Made by a program: the position numbers and the translations under genes. This document shows, in pieces, positions 7,518-15,844 of a stretch of DNA of 41,915 nt (its first letter is position 1; the number at the start of each line of letters is the position of its first letter). Source of the DNA: Halobacteria archaeon (GTDB taxonomy: Bacteria; Pseudomonadota; Gammaproteobacteria; UBA9214). The notes below the pieces were generated by a model. It was not told the DNA's origin. It searched no databases and saw only the letters and a program-made list of their open reading frames with translations. Location of the stretch: positions 1 through 41,915 of the forward strand of contig JABDRC010000289.1 of the NCBI GenBank assembly GCA_013041945.1, read 5' to 3'.

Positions 7518-8420
7518 GTGAGTAAGGAATCCGGGTATACAACCACGATGGAAAACCGACTGTTGCCCGTACTCAGCCTGCTGTTCACCGCCACCCTGTG
7601 GGGAGTGGTGTGGTATCCGCTGCGCCTGCTGGAAGAGCAGGGCCTGACGGGGGCCTGGAGTGCGCTGGTCAGTTACGGCGCTGCGCTTTGCCTGTTCCTG
7701 TGGGTGTTCGTACGCGATATCGGGCCGCTGCAGCGCAATGCCCTGCCATTGCTGTTGATGGGCCTGACCGCGGGCTGGACAAACGTGGCCTTTATCATGG
7801 CCGTCATCGACGGCAATGTGGTGCGCGTGCTGTTGCTGTTCTACCTGTCGCCGTTCTGGGCCGTGTGCCTGGGCTGGCTGATGCTGAATGAGCGGCTCGA
7901 CGCCCGCTCGCTGCAGGTGTTTGTTATTGCCGTGGCCGGTGCCCTGATCATGTTGTGGAACGAGGATATCGGTATGCCCTGGCCGGCTGATCGTGCCGAC
8001 TGGCTGGCGGTGTCCGCCGGTTTCGCCTTCGCGTTGAGCAATGTGTTCGTGCGACGGATGCAGGATGCCGGCGTGCTGCTGAAGTCGGCCTGTGGCTGGA
8101 CCGGGAATGTACTGGTCGCCGCAGCCTGGATTTTCCTCAGCCGGACCGGTTTGCCGGCGGTGGAGGGTGCGGTCTATGGCTGGGCAGTCCTGCTGGGCCT
8201 GTGCGGTTTTCTGGTCATGACGCTGGCCGTGGTGTATGGCGTGACGCGCATGCCGGTACACCGTTCGGCGGTCATCCTGCTGTTCGAACTGGTTGCCGGT
8301 GCCGTGTCGTCCCTGCTGCTGACGGACGAGGTGATCCTGCTGCGCGAGTGGATCGGCGGCGGCATGATTATCATCGCCGCATGGCTGGCCGCGCGCATAC
8401 ACGCGGAGGACGGGGCATGA
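7518..8420 (+). CDS. EamA/DMT-family membrane transporter
   Basis: Ten-helix drug/metabolite-type inner-membrane transporter, probably an exporter of a small metabolite; substrate unknown. The product (300 residues from GTG 7518) consists of two EamA halves. Visible features are LWGVVWYPLRLLEEQGL in helix 1, the repeat-end motif LFYLSPFWAVCLGWLMLNERLD, and its second-half copy ILLFELVAGAVSSLLLTDEV. The start is uncertain: GTG at 7518 has a strong AGGAGG but at only about 4 nt, while ATG at 7548 gives 290 residues without a good ribosome site. It overlaps the next gene by ATGA. Divergent from dapC; a link to lysine/DAP export is possible but unproven. Confidence 0.88.
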   Translation: MSKESGYTTTMENRLLPVLSLLFTATLWGVVWYPLRLLEEQGLTGAWSALVSYGAALCLFLWVFVRDIGPLQRNALPLLLMGLTAGWTNVAFIMAVIDGNVVRVLLLFYLSPFWAVCLGWLMLNERLDARSLQVFVIAVAGALIMLWNEDIGMPWPADRADWLAVSAGFAFALSNVFVRRMQDAGVLLKSACGWTGNVLVAAAWIFLSRTGLPAVEGAVYGWAVLLGLCGFLVMTLAVVYGVTRMPVHRSAVILLFELVAGAVSSLLLTDEVILLREWIGGGMIIIAAWLAARIHAEDGA

Positions 8421-8791
8421 TACAGATTATCCGGATCAACCATGTGAGTCTGCTGGTTGCCGATACACAGCGTGCGCTTGGCTTCTATCACGGCATTCTC
8501 GGTCTGGAAATCAACAGGCAGCGCCCGGAACTCGGCTTTCCCGGCGCCTGGCTGGATGCCGGCGGCGGCCAGCAGATTCACCTGCTGGAGCTGGCGGTGG
8601 ACGGGAGTGACCGCCAGCTGCCCGAACACGGTGGCCGCGACCGGCACCTGGCGATGGATATCGACGATCTCGGGGCAGTGACGCGTGCACTGGACGAGGC
8701 CGGCATCGATTACACGCTCAGTCAGTCGGGACGTCGCGCACTGTTCTGCCGCGACCCGGACGGCAATGCCATCGAGTTGATCGAGACCTAG
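8417..8791 (+). CDS. VOC/glyoxalase-family protein
   Basis: A 124-residue single vicinal-oxygen-chelate domain protein. It begins MIQIIRINHVSLLVADTQRAL and continues FYHGILGLEINRQRPELGFPG, the usual first beta-alpha-beta-beta-beta unit. The second unit, HLAMDIDDLGAVTRALDEAGI, ends RDPDGNAIELIE. Likely metal ligands are His9, Glu/His of the middle strands (HLLELAV, HLAMDI) and the Glu of IELIE. The family includes glyoxalases, isomerases and resistance proteins, so no substrate is assigned. The start is the ATG overlapping the transporter stop, so the two form a coupled pair. It ends 88 bp before the convergent glnD; no clear intrinsic terminator is visible in that gap. Confidence 0.88.
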   Translation: MIQIIRINHVSLLVADTQRALGFYHGILGLEINRQRPELGFPGAWLDAGGGQQIHLLELAVDGSDRQLPEHGGRDRHLAMDIDDLGAVTRALDEAGIDYTLSQSGRRALFCRDPDGNAIELIET

Positions 8792-8879
8792 TCCCGGCTG
8801 GCATCACCGCATGCGATAACCGGCACTTTCTTGCGCATCCGTTCGGGGCGAGCCCCCCGCCGGTGGCGGCAGGCGATCA

Positions 8880-11558
8880 TCAGCTCCCGTTCCGGGCGAG
8901 GTATTTTTCGACAGCCTTTTCAAGGCACGCGAACTGCGCCTTTTCCGTCAGCGGCCTGTTTTCCAGGTCGGTAATGTAATAGAAATCTTCCGCACGCGTG
9001 CCGAACGTTGCGATCTTGGCATTCCACAGCCGCACGTCGCAGTCGGCGAATGCCCGGCCGATTCGTGACAGCAGGCCCGGACGGTCGGCAGTCGTCAGTT
9101 CCATGATGGTGCGCTGGCTGTCTTCGTCCTGCCTGAAGGCGATGTGGGTCTTGATCGGGAAATGCTGGTGCTGGCGCGGCCGCCGCCGGTTGATATGCCA
9201 GCCTGCATCCTCGTCGCTGTCGATGGACTGCCGGAGTGTTTCCTGTATTTCGGTCATGCGCGCATCGCCGGCGACCGGTTGTCCGTTTTCCTCCAGTACG
9301 TGGAAGGTATCCAGGATATGGTCGTCATCGGTCGAGACAACACCGGCATCGACCACGTTCAGGCCGAGCTGTTCGATCACGGACGTAATGCGGCTGAACA
9401 GGCGTTCCTTTGATTTCCCGTAAATGAAAATCTCGGTGCCGCCGCGTTCACTGTCCGGCTCTACGCTGACCATACAGCCGTTGTCCGCAGCATGATCAGC
9501 AACCAGCCGGGTATGCGCGGCGACCTGCGAGGGTACGTGATGCAGGAAGTACTCATCGCCCAGTCGTTGCCACAGCGTCGTATAGCGGCCGTCATCACCG
9601 CCGAGATCATCCAGTGCGGCTGCCTTGACCTGCTCGATCCGTTCGGAGCGCTGCATGGGGTCCTGCAGGCCGCGCTGCAGTGCACGGCGGGTATTGTAGT
9701 AAAGCTGTTTCAGCAGGGTGTCCTTCCAGTTGTTCCACAACTTCGGATTGGTCGCACGGATGTCCGCGACCGTGAGCAGGTAGAGATAGTCCAGTCGTAC
9801 GGTATCCTCCACGACGCTGGCGAAGCGATTGACCACCACCGGGTCGTCGATGTCCTGGCTCTGTGCCGTGGACGACATCAGCAGGTGCTGCTTGACCAGC
9901 CAGGTGACGAGCCTGGTATCGTACTCGCTGAGATGATGATGTGTGCAGAATTCGTAGGCATCGCTGCTACCCAGCTTCGAGTGATCACCGCCACGACCCT
10001 TGGCTATGTCGTGGAACAGGCCGGCGATATACAGTAATTCCAGCTTGGGCAGGGTGCCGACGATATGGCTGCAGAGGGGAAACTCGGTGGCGTATTCATG
10101 CACGGTGAAGCGCCGCAGGTTGCGAACGACCATCAGGATATGCTCGTCCACGGTGTAGACATGGACCAGGTCGTACTGCATCAGGCCGACGACATTGCCG
10201 AAGGCGGGCAGGTAGGCAGCAAGTACACCGTAAAGATTCATGCGCCGCAGTGCGTTGGTGATGCCCTGTGGTTGGCGCAGTATCTCCATGAACAGACTGC
10301 GCGCACGGATATCGTTGCGAAATTCCTCATCGATGAGGTTGCAATGCGAACGCAAGGCGCGGACCGTGTCGGCACGTACACCATGCAGTTCCGGATGTTG
10401 TTGCAGTAGCAGAAAGATTTCCAGCAGTGCCATTGGATTGTAGCTGAATATCCCGGTGTCCACGGCCTCCAGGTAGCCATGCCGTGACTGGAAGCGCTTG
10501 CCCAGTGCAACCGGCTCACCCGGGCCTTCCGGGTGGAGAATTTCCTCGTGGAACAATTGCAGCAACATTTCGTTGAGCCGGCTGAGTTCCATGATCGTGC
10601 GGTAGTACTCGCGCATGAAGGCTTCCACACCGAGCCGTCTTGCATCGTTCAGGTAACCGAATTGTTCCGCAAGGGTGCGCTGGTAATCAAACAGCAGGCG
10701 GTCCTCACTGCGGCCGGTGAGGGTATGCAGCGCAAAACGGGTCCTCCACAGCTGTGTGCGTCCATCCACCAGGGTCTGGTACTCGCTATCGGTCAGGAAA
10801 CCGTGCTCGACCAGTTGTTCAAGCGAGGCCGTCCCGAAATGCCGCTTGGTGACCCAGGTAATCATCTGGATATCGCGCAAGCCGCCGGGCCCCTCCTTGA
10901 TATTGGGTTCGAGGTTGTAACCGCTGCCGTGGTACTTGCGGTGACGGGCACGCTGCTCCCCGAGCTTGGTCTCGAAGAAATCGCGGCTGTTCCAGATTTT
11001 ATCGGGCGCCGTAGCGGCCTGCATATCCGCGTACAGACTGCTGGAACCGGCCAGCAACCGCGATTCCATGAGATTGGTGACGACGGTGATATCCGCCAGC
11101 GACTGCTCGGCACAATCCGCGACGGTACGGACGCTGTGACCGACATCGAGGCCAACGTCCCACAGGAAAGTGAGCAGTGTTTCCGCCTGGCTGTTAATGC
11201 GTGCATCTTCGACATCCGGCATCAGCAGCATCAAATCCACGTCGGAGCCCGGCATGAGTTCGCTGCGTCCGTATCCGCCAACGGCCACCAGTGCCAGGGT
11301 TTCGGCATCGTCCCCCATGCAGCATGACCAGCAGTGGCACAGGACCTGGTCGACCAGCCAGGAGCGGGCTTCCAGCAGCAGTGCAACGTCGGTTCCGCGT
11401 TCGAAGCGGTCGGCGATGACGCGGTTGCCGTCTGCCAGGTATTGCTTGACCGGGGCCAGCAGCGCGCTGGCGGTCGCATCGTCCTGCTGCAGTGCCGCGA
11501 GATCGAACCAGGCCGCGAAATCTGTCGACGGGGATGTGCTTGGTGGCGATCGGTGCAT
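8880..11558 (-). CDS. glnD: Bifunctional uridylyltransferase/uridylyl-removing enzyme GlnD
   Basis: Senses glutamine and adds or removes UMP on PII proteins (GlnB/GlnK), thereby controlling glutamine synthetase and nitrogen regulation. 892 residues, the normal length. Domains in order: nucleotidyltransferase with GGYGRSE (about 94-100) and catalytic Asp106/Asp108 in PGSDVDLML; the PII-uridylyltransferase region with NIKEGPGGLRDIQ; an HD hydrolase domain with His516-Asp517 (LFHDIAKGRGGDHS); and two C-terminal ACT domains near 710-780 and 815-890 (second starts DRPGLLSRIGRAF). No key residue seems missing. It lies 12 nt downstream of map, a common gammaproteobacterial pair. Confidence 0.98.
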   Translation of the reverse strand: MHRSPPSTSPSTDFAAWFDLAALQQDDATASALLAPVKQYLADGNRVIADRFERGTDVALLLEARSWLVDQVLCHCWSCCMGDDAETLALVAVGGYGRSELMPGSDVDLMLLMPDVEDARINSQAETLLTFLWDVGLDVGHSVRTVADCAEQSLADITVVTNLMESRLLAGSSSLYADMQAATAPDKIWNSRDFFETKLGEQRARHRKYHGSGYNLEPNIKEGPGGLRDIQMITWVTKRHFGTASLEQLVEHGFLTDSEYQTLVDGRTQLWRTRFALHTLTGRSEDRLLFDYQRTLAEQFGYLNDARRLGVEAFMREYYRTIMELSRLNEMLLQLFHEEILHPEGPGEPVALGKRFQSRHGYLEAVDTGIFSYNPMALLEIFLLLQQHPELHGVRADTVRALRSHCNLIDEEFRNDIRARSLFMEILRQPQGITNALRRMNLYGVLAAYLPAFGNVVGLMQYDLVHVYTVDEHILMVVRNLRRFTVHEYATEFPLCSHIVGTLPKLELLYIAGLFHDIAKGRGGDHSKLGSSDAYEFCTHHHLSEYDTRLVTWLVKQHLLMSSTAQSQDIDDPVVVNRFASVVEDTVRLDYLYLLTVADIRATNPKLWNNWKDTLLKQLYYNTRRALQRGLQDPMQRSERIEQVKAAALDDLGGDDGRYTTLWQRLGDEYFLHHVPSQVAAHTRLVADHAADNGCMVSVEPDSERGGTEIFIYGKSKERLFSRITSVIEQLGLNVVDAGVVSTDDDHILDTFHVLEENGQPVAGDARMTEIQETLRQSIDSDEDAGWHINRRRPRQHQHFPIKTHIAFRQDEDSQRTIMELTTADRPGLLSRIGRAFADCDVRLWNAKIATFGTRAEDFYYITDLENRPLTEKAQFACLEKAVEKYLARNGS

Positions 11559-11570
11559 GGATAGTACGGA

Positions 11571-12338
11571 TCAGACTTCGTCGCCGGGGAGACAGGTCAG
11601 AACCTCGTGTCCGTCGCTGGTTACCAGGATGGTATGTTCCCATTGTGCCGACAGGCTGTGGTCCTTGGTCACCACGGTCCAGCCGTCCGGCAGCAGCCGG
11701 GTATGGCGCTTGCCGGCATTGATCATCGGTTCGATAGTAAAGGTCATGCCGGCCTCGATGGGCATGCCGGTGCCGGGCTTGCCGTAGTGCAGGATCTGCG
11801 GATCCTCTTGAAACTCGCGACCGATGCCGTGACCGCAGTACTCGCGTACCACGGAGCAGTGATTCGATTCGGCATGCTGCTGGATGGCGTGACCGATATC
11901 ACCCAGCCGGACGCCCGGCCTGACCAGGTCGATGCCGATGCGCAGGCACTCGTGACTGATGCGCGCAAGCCGTTCGGCAGCCACTTTCGGTTCGCCGACG
12001 AAGAACATCTTGCTGGTGTCACCATGGAATCCGTCCTTGATGACGGTGATGTCTATGTTGACGCTGTCGCCTTTTTTCAGAACCTTGTTGCCGGGGATCC
12101 CGTGGCAGACCACGTGGTTGACCGAGGTGCAGATCGACCTGGGAAAGCCGCGATAATTCAGCGGGGCGGGGATGGCCTGCTGCTCGTTGACGATGTAGTC
12201 ATGGCAGATGCGGTCGAGTTCTTCCGTGGCCACACCGGGCACCACATGCGGCCTGATCATCTGCAGCACCTCGCCGGCGAGCCGTCCGGCCACGCGCATT
12301 TTCTCTATCTCTTCCGGCGTTTTGATCGTGACAGGCAT
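11571..12338 (-). CDS. map: Methionine aminopeptidase type I
   Basis: Removes the initiator Met from nascent proteins. I start at ATG 12338 (255 residues, MPVTIKTPEEIEKMRVAG), with AGGGTG about 5 nt upstream; a longer frame runs into the rpsB promoter region and has no similarity. The five metal ligands of type I enzymes are visible in NIDIT, GDTSKMFF, GHGIG, TIEPM and the C-terminal WEHTI. The ExxH-like catalytic His is in CTSVNHVVCHG. Divergent from rpsB across 244 bp, the classic gammaproteobacterial arrangement, and followed by glnD. Confidence 0.97.
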   Translation of the reverse strand: MPVTIKTPEEIEKMRVAGRLAGEVLQMIRPHVVPGVATEELDRICHDYIVNEQQAIPAPLNYRGFPRSICTSVNHVVCHGIPGNKVLKKGDSVNIDITVIKDGFHGDTSKMFFVGEPKVAAERLARISHECLRIGIDLVRPGVRLGDIGHAIQQHAESNHCSVVREYCGHGIGREFQEDPQILHYGKPGTGMPIEAGMTFTIEPMINAGKRHTRLLPDGWTVVTKDHSLSAQWEHTILVTSDGHEVLTCLPGDEV

Positions 12339-12390
12339 GTAACACCCTGATCTGCTGATGGTTAGACACTGGCCGGGCGGGGAAGACCAA

Positions 12391-12419
12391 TTGTCGGGAG
12401 GTGCAGTGTATGGTATAAA
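12391..12419 (+). promoter_or_regulatory. Sigma-70 promoter of rpsB-tsf
   Basis: TTGTCG (12391-12396) and TATAAA (12414-12419) are separated by exactly 17 bp. Bases after the -10 are very GC-rich (GGCGGGC), the discriminator type of stringently controlled ribosomal promoters. Transcription would start near 12426, leaving a leader of about 157 nt before the rpsB ATG. Confidence 0.7.
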
Positions 12420-12425
12420 GGCGGG

Positions 12426-12582
12426 CTTGTTAAGTGGGCCATCCCGGCCCGCGAGGCAACAAATATACACATGTACCGGCACATGCAGCAGGGTGCCCGG
12501 TGTGCGACCGGCGGAATCGGTCGCCCGACGGGTTGCTGACATGGGGTGCATGGAAGACCAACCCGACACTGGAGAGACAAAC
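12426..12582 (+). promoter_or_regulatory. Structured 5' leader of rpsB (candidate S2 autoregulatory RNA)
   Basis: The untranslated leader can form a row of hairpins. GGGCC/GGCCC lies around 12436-12450. CCGGCAC (12476-12482) pairs with GTGCC(C)GG (12493-12500) with one bulge. A perfect 7-bp stem is GCGACCG (12504-12510) with CGGTCGC (12518-12524). CGGGTT (12529-12534) pairs with AACCCG (12560-12565) just before the GGAGAGA ribosome site. In gammaproteobacteria, S2 is known to repress rpsB-tsf through a conserved leader structure. That this leader is the same element is inference from position and structure, not from an alignment. Confidence 0.55.
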
Positions 12583-13467
12583 ATGTCAGACGTATCGATG
12601 CGCCAGATGCTGGAAGCTGGCGTTCACTTTGGCCACCAGACCCGTTACTGGAACCCGAAGATGGCCCCCTTCATCTTCGGCGAGCGTGGCAAGATCCATA
12701 TTATCAACCTCGAAAAGACCATGCCGATGTTCTCGGATGCGATGAATTACATCAGCAGCCTGGTTGCAAATGGCGGAACGATCCTGTTCGTCGGCACCAA
12801 GCGTTCGGCGCAGTCGGCCGTGCTGGAAAACGCCACCCGCTGCGGCATGCCTTTCGTGAACCACCGCTGGCTCGGTGGCATGCTCACCAACTACAAGACC
12901 GTCAGGCAGTCCATCAAGCGCCTGAAAGATCTCGAGACCATGGCGGAAGACGGTTCCTATGACCGCATCGGCAAGAAGGAAGCCCTGATGCTGACGCGTG
13001 AACGGGAAAAACTGGAGCGCAGCCTGGGCGGTATCAAGGACATGCGCGGTATTCCCGATGCCATGTTCGTGGTTGATGTCGGCTACGAAAAGATCGCCGT
13101 GAAGGAGGCCCGCAAGCTGGGTATTCCGGTCGTCGGTGTCGTGGACACCAACAACTCGATCAAGGGCGTCGATTACATCATCCCGGGTAACGATGACGCC
13201 ATCCGTGCCATCAATCTGTATGTCGAGGCGGCGGCCGACGCCGTCAGTACCGGCAATCTGAGCGTTGCCCACGCCGTGGCGGAATCGAAAGACGAGTTCG
13301 TCGAGGTGGATGAGGGCGCGGCCAGACCGGCACGCAAGAAGGCGTCGCCGAAGAAGAAGGCCGCAAAAAAGGTCACGGTGAAAAAGGCGACCAAGAAAGC
13401 CGCCCCGAAAAACGCGGAGGCCGTGGCTGCTGATGCCCCTGCAGAGGATGCCGGCGCCGGTGAATAG
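12583..13467 (+). CDS. rpsB: 30S ribosomal protein S2 with Lys/Ala-rich C-terminal tail
   Basis: Small-subunit protein that binds at the head-body junction of the 30S subunit and is needed for S1 association. The ATG at 12583 has GGAGAGA upstream and gives MSDVSMRQMLEAGVHFGHQT, the family start. The core is complete: MAPFIFGERGKIHIINLEKT, NHRWLGGMLTNYKTVRQSI, VVGVVDTNN, GNDDAIRAI. At 294 residues it is about 50 longer than E. coli S2. Residues 247-294 form a low-complexity tail rich in Lys, Ala and Pro (12 Lys in its first 30 residues, KKASPKKKAAKK), ending in an Ala/Glu/Asp-rich acidic stretch. Followed by tsf after 52 nt. Confidence 0.98.
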   Translation: MSDVSMRQMLEAGVHFGHQTRYWNPKMAPFIFGERGKIHIINLEKTMPMFSDAMNYISSLVANGGTILFVGTKRSAQSAVLENATRCGMPFVNHRWLGGMLTNYKTVRQSIKRLKDLETMAEDGSYDRIGKKEALMLTREREKLERSLGGIKDMRGIPDAMFVVDVGYEKIAVKEARKLGIPVVGVVDTNNSIKGVDYIIPGNDDAIRAINLYVEAAADAVSTGNLSVAHAVAESKDEFVEVDEGAARPARKKASPKKKAAKKVTVKKATKKAAPKNAEAVAADAPAEDAGAGE

Positions 13468-13519
13468 GCGGCAGGCTGTCAGTCATGCGTAACCAAGAGT
13501 TTTGCGGAGGATTTCTGAA

Positions 13520-14410
13520 ATGGCTATAACTGCGGCGCAAGTCAAGGAACTGCGCGAGCGTACCGGTTCCGGCATGATGGAGTGCAAGAAGGCACTGGTT
13601 GACGCCGGTGGCGACCTCGAGGCAGCCATCGAGGCACTGCGCAAGTCCGGCATGGCAAAAGCTGACAAAAAGGCCAGCCGTATTGCGGCCGAGGGCCTGG
13701 TGGTCATCGAATTGAGCGACGACAAGAAGACCGCGGCAATCGTCGAGGTCAACTGCGAAACCGACTTCGTTGCCAAGAAGGATGATTTCCAGTCGTTTGC
13801 CGGTGCGATTGCCCGGCGTGTGCTCGCCGACAACCCGGCCGACGTCGATGCGTTGATGGCGATGCCGCTGAACGACGGCGATGCCGCCACGATCGAGGAT
13901 GCCCGCAAGTCGTTGATTGCGACTATCGGTGAAAATATCGCGGTACGCCGGTTCACGCGTGTGGAAAGCAACGTCCCGCTGGCGTCCTACGCGCACGGTG
14001 TGCGTATCGGTGTGCTGGTCGAGCTCGATGGCGGTGATGCCGAACTCGGCAAGGATCTTGCCATGCACATCGCCGCGCATGACCCGCGTCCCGTGTGTGT
14101 CTCGGAAGAGCAGGTGCCGGTTGACATGATCGAGCGCGAGCGCGAGATATTCACTGCGCAGGCCCGCGAGAGCGGTAAACCCGACAACATTATCGAAAAG
14201 ATGATCGAGGGCAGGATTCGCAAGTTTCTCGGCGAGGTCACCCTGCTGGGCCAGTCCTTTGTCAAGGACCCGGACCTGACGGTCGGCAAGCTGCTGGAGC
14301 AGGCCGGTGCCGGTGTCAGCCGTTTCGAGCGCGTCGAACTGGGCGAGGGCATTGAAAAGAAGAGCGAGAACTTTGCCGACGAGGTGATGGCGCAGGTCAA
14401 GGGCGGTTGA
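13520..14410 (+). CDS. tsf: Elongation factor Ts
   Basis: Guanine-nucleotide exchange factor that recycles EF-Tu-GDP. 296 residues from ATG 13520, which has GGAGG nine bases upstream; an in-frame TTG at 13502 is an artefact. The N-terminal module ITAAQVKELRERTGSGMMECKKAL, the EF-Tu contact TDFVAKKDDF, and the C-terminal LLGQSFVKDPDLTVGKLL are clearly present. Co-transcribed with rpsB from the promoter at 12391-12419; an intrinsic terminator follows at 14442. Confidence 0.98.
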   Translation: MAITAAQVKELRERTGSGMMECKKALVDAGGDLEAAIEALRKSGMAKADKKASRIAAEGLVVIELSDDKKTAAIVEVNCETDFVAKKDDFQSFAGAIARRVLADNPADVDALMAMPLNDGDAATIEDARKSLIATIGENIAVRRFTRVESNVPLASYAHGVRIGVLVELDGGDAELGKDLAMHIAAHDPRPVCVSEEQVPVDMIEREREIFTAQARESGKPDNIIEKMIEGRIRKFLGEVTLLGQSFVKDPDLTVGKLLEQAGAGVSRFERVELGEGIEKKSENFADEVMAQVKGG

Positions 14411-14441
14411 CGGATCTGCAAACTTTTTTTACTTGTGCAAC

Positions 14442-14468
14442 GGGGCCGGTATTCGGCCCCCTTTTTTT
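14442..14468 (+). terminator. Intrinsic terminator after rpsB-tsf
   Basis: A perfect 7-bp stem, GGGGCCG (14442-14448) with CGGCCCC (14454-14460), has the 5-nt loop GTATT and is followed by CTTTTTTT. This is a textbook Rho-independent terminator, separating rpsB-tsf from pyrH. Confidence 0.93.
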
Positions 14469-14552
14469 ATGGCAATCCGCCAGTAAAAGTAAGACAATGC
14501 ACCCGGACAGGGTGTTCGCATGCCCTATATACATGAAAGTTAAGGGTTAAAA

Positions 14553-15266
14553 ATGGGATACCGGCGGATACTGCTGAAGTTGAGTGGCGAGGCCCTGATG
14601 GGCGACGGCACTCACGGGATCGATCCCGGCGTCAGCGGGCGGCTGGCCGCAGAAATCCACGCGCAGCATGCCCGCGGTATCCAGATCGGCCTGGTCATCG
14701 GCGGCGGCAATCTGCTGCGTGGTGCCGGCCTGGCCTCTGACGGCATGAACCGCGTGACCGGCGACCATATGGGCATGCTGGCCACCGTCATCAATGCACT
14801 GGCCATGCAGGACGCCCTGCAGCAGGCCGGCAGCGACTGTCGTGTCATGTCGGCGCTGACCATGCACCAGGTGTGCGAATCCTATACCGCCCGGCGGGCG
14901 ATCGAGCACCTGGAGGCCGGGCGCGTGGTGATCTTCGCCGCCGGTACCGGCAATCCGTTCTTCACCACCGACTCGGCGGCCAGCCTGCGCGCTATCGAGA
15001 TCAATGCGGATATCATGCTGAAGGCAACCAAGGTCGATGGTGTGTATTCGGCAGACCCGGTGACAGATCCGGCGGCCACGTTGTTCGACTTTATCAGTTA
15101 CGATGAGGCGCTGGAGAAAAAACTGGGTGTCATGGATGCCACAGCCCTGGTGCTGTGCAGCGAGCATGACATGCCGGTGCGGGTCTTCAATATATTCGAA
15201 CGGGAACAACTGGCGAAAATCATTGCCGGCGAGGCAGTCGGCACACTGGTCCGGCGGGAGAGGTAG
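14553..15266 (+). CDS. pyrH: UMP kinase
   Basis: Phosphorylates UMP to UDP in pyrimidine nucleotide synthesis; bacterial hexameric amino-acid-kinase fold, unrelated to eukaryotic UMP/CMP kinase. 237 residues. Visible motifs: RILLKLSGEALMG at the N-terminus, GLVIGGGNLLRG, GNPFFTTDSAA and LLKATKVDGVY-type segment (MLKATKVDGVYSADP). TAAGGG lies just upstream of the ATG. The gene starts 84 bp beyond the tsf terminator, so it needs its own promoter; I see only a weak TATATA near 14526. frr follows after 6 nt. Confidence 0.98.
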   Translation: MGYRRILLKLSGEALMGDGTHGIDPGVSGRLAAEIHAQHARGIQIGLVIGGGNLLRGAGLASDGMNRVTGDHMGMLATVINALAMQDALQQAGSDCRVMSALTMHQVCESYTARRAIEHLEAGRVVIFAAGTGNPFFTTDSAASLRAIEINADIMLKATKVDGVYSADPVTDPAATLFDFISYDEALEKKLGVMDATALVLCSEHDMPVRVFNIFEREQLAKIIAGEAVGTLVRRER

Positions 15267-15272
15267 GACGCT

Positions 15273-15830
15273 ATGATCGACGACATTATCAAGGATGCCG
15301 GCGCACGGATGGGCAAGAGTATCGATGCGCTGAAACAATCGCTCGGCAAGGTGCGCACCGGTCGTGCGCACCCGAGCCTGCTGGACCATCTGACGGTGGA
15401 CTACTATGGATCGCAAGTGCCGATTTCGCAGGTTGCCAATGTCGGTGTGGAGGACGCACGCACGCTGTCCGTAACACCCTGGGAGAAGACCATGGTGCAA
15501 CCGATCGAAAAGGCCATCATGACATCCGATCTTGGCCTCAATCCGGCAACCGCCGGTACGGTGATCCGGATCCCGATGCCGCCGCTGACCGAGGAAACGC
15601 GCCGCGAACTGGTCAAGGTCGTACGCAAGGACGGTGAGGCGGCCAAGGTCGCCATTCGCAACATCCGGCGGGATGCGAACAACGACTTCAAGGACCTGGT
15701 CAAGGAAAAGGAAATCTCGACCGACGAGGAGCACAGGGCACAGGACAATATCCAGAAGCTGACCGACGAACGGGTTGCCGAAGTTGACCGGGTGCTGGCT
15801 GGCAAGGAAGCGGAGTTGATGGAGATATAG
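15273..15830 (+). CDS. frr: Ribosome recycling factor
   Basis: Splits post-termination ribosomes together with EF-G. 185 residues, exactly the usual length. Recognised by LGKVRTGRAHPSLLDHLTVDYYGSQ-type N-terminal part, the hinge and domain II around ISQVANVGVEDARTLSVTPWEK, and the helical return with ETRRELVKVVRKDGEAAKVAIRN. Six nucleotides after pyrH, so surely co-transcribed. A 220-bp gap with a palindromic repeat separates it from uppS, which is unusual in this otherwise tight block. Confidence 0.98.
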   Translation: MIDDIIKDAGARMGKSIDALKQSLGKVRTGRAHPSLLDHLTVDYYGSQVPISQVANVGVEDARTLSVTPWEKTMVQPIEKAIMTSDLGLNPATAGTVIRIPMPPLTEETRRELVKVVRKDGEAAKVAIRNIRRDANNDFKDLVKEKEISTDEEHRAQDNIQKLTDERVAEVDRVLAGKEAELMEI

Positions 15831-15844
15831 GCAGTGTCTTGCAA

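Noticed and set aside
7503..8402. Minus-strand open frame of 299 codons opposite the EamA transporter
   Set aside because: Gln/His-rich composition and exact mirror of the transporter gene; the plus-strand product has clear EamA repeats.
12362..12582. Possible small protein in the map-rpsB gap
   Set aside because: Open frames there overlap the promoter and hairpins of the rpsB leader and have no ribosome site or similarity that I recognise.
14547..15734. Minus-strand open frame of 395 codons opposite pyrH-frr
   Set aside because: Spans two well-conserved genes on the other strand; no start signal or domain.
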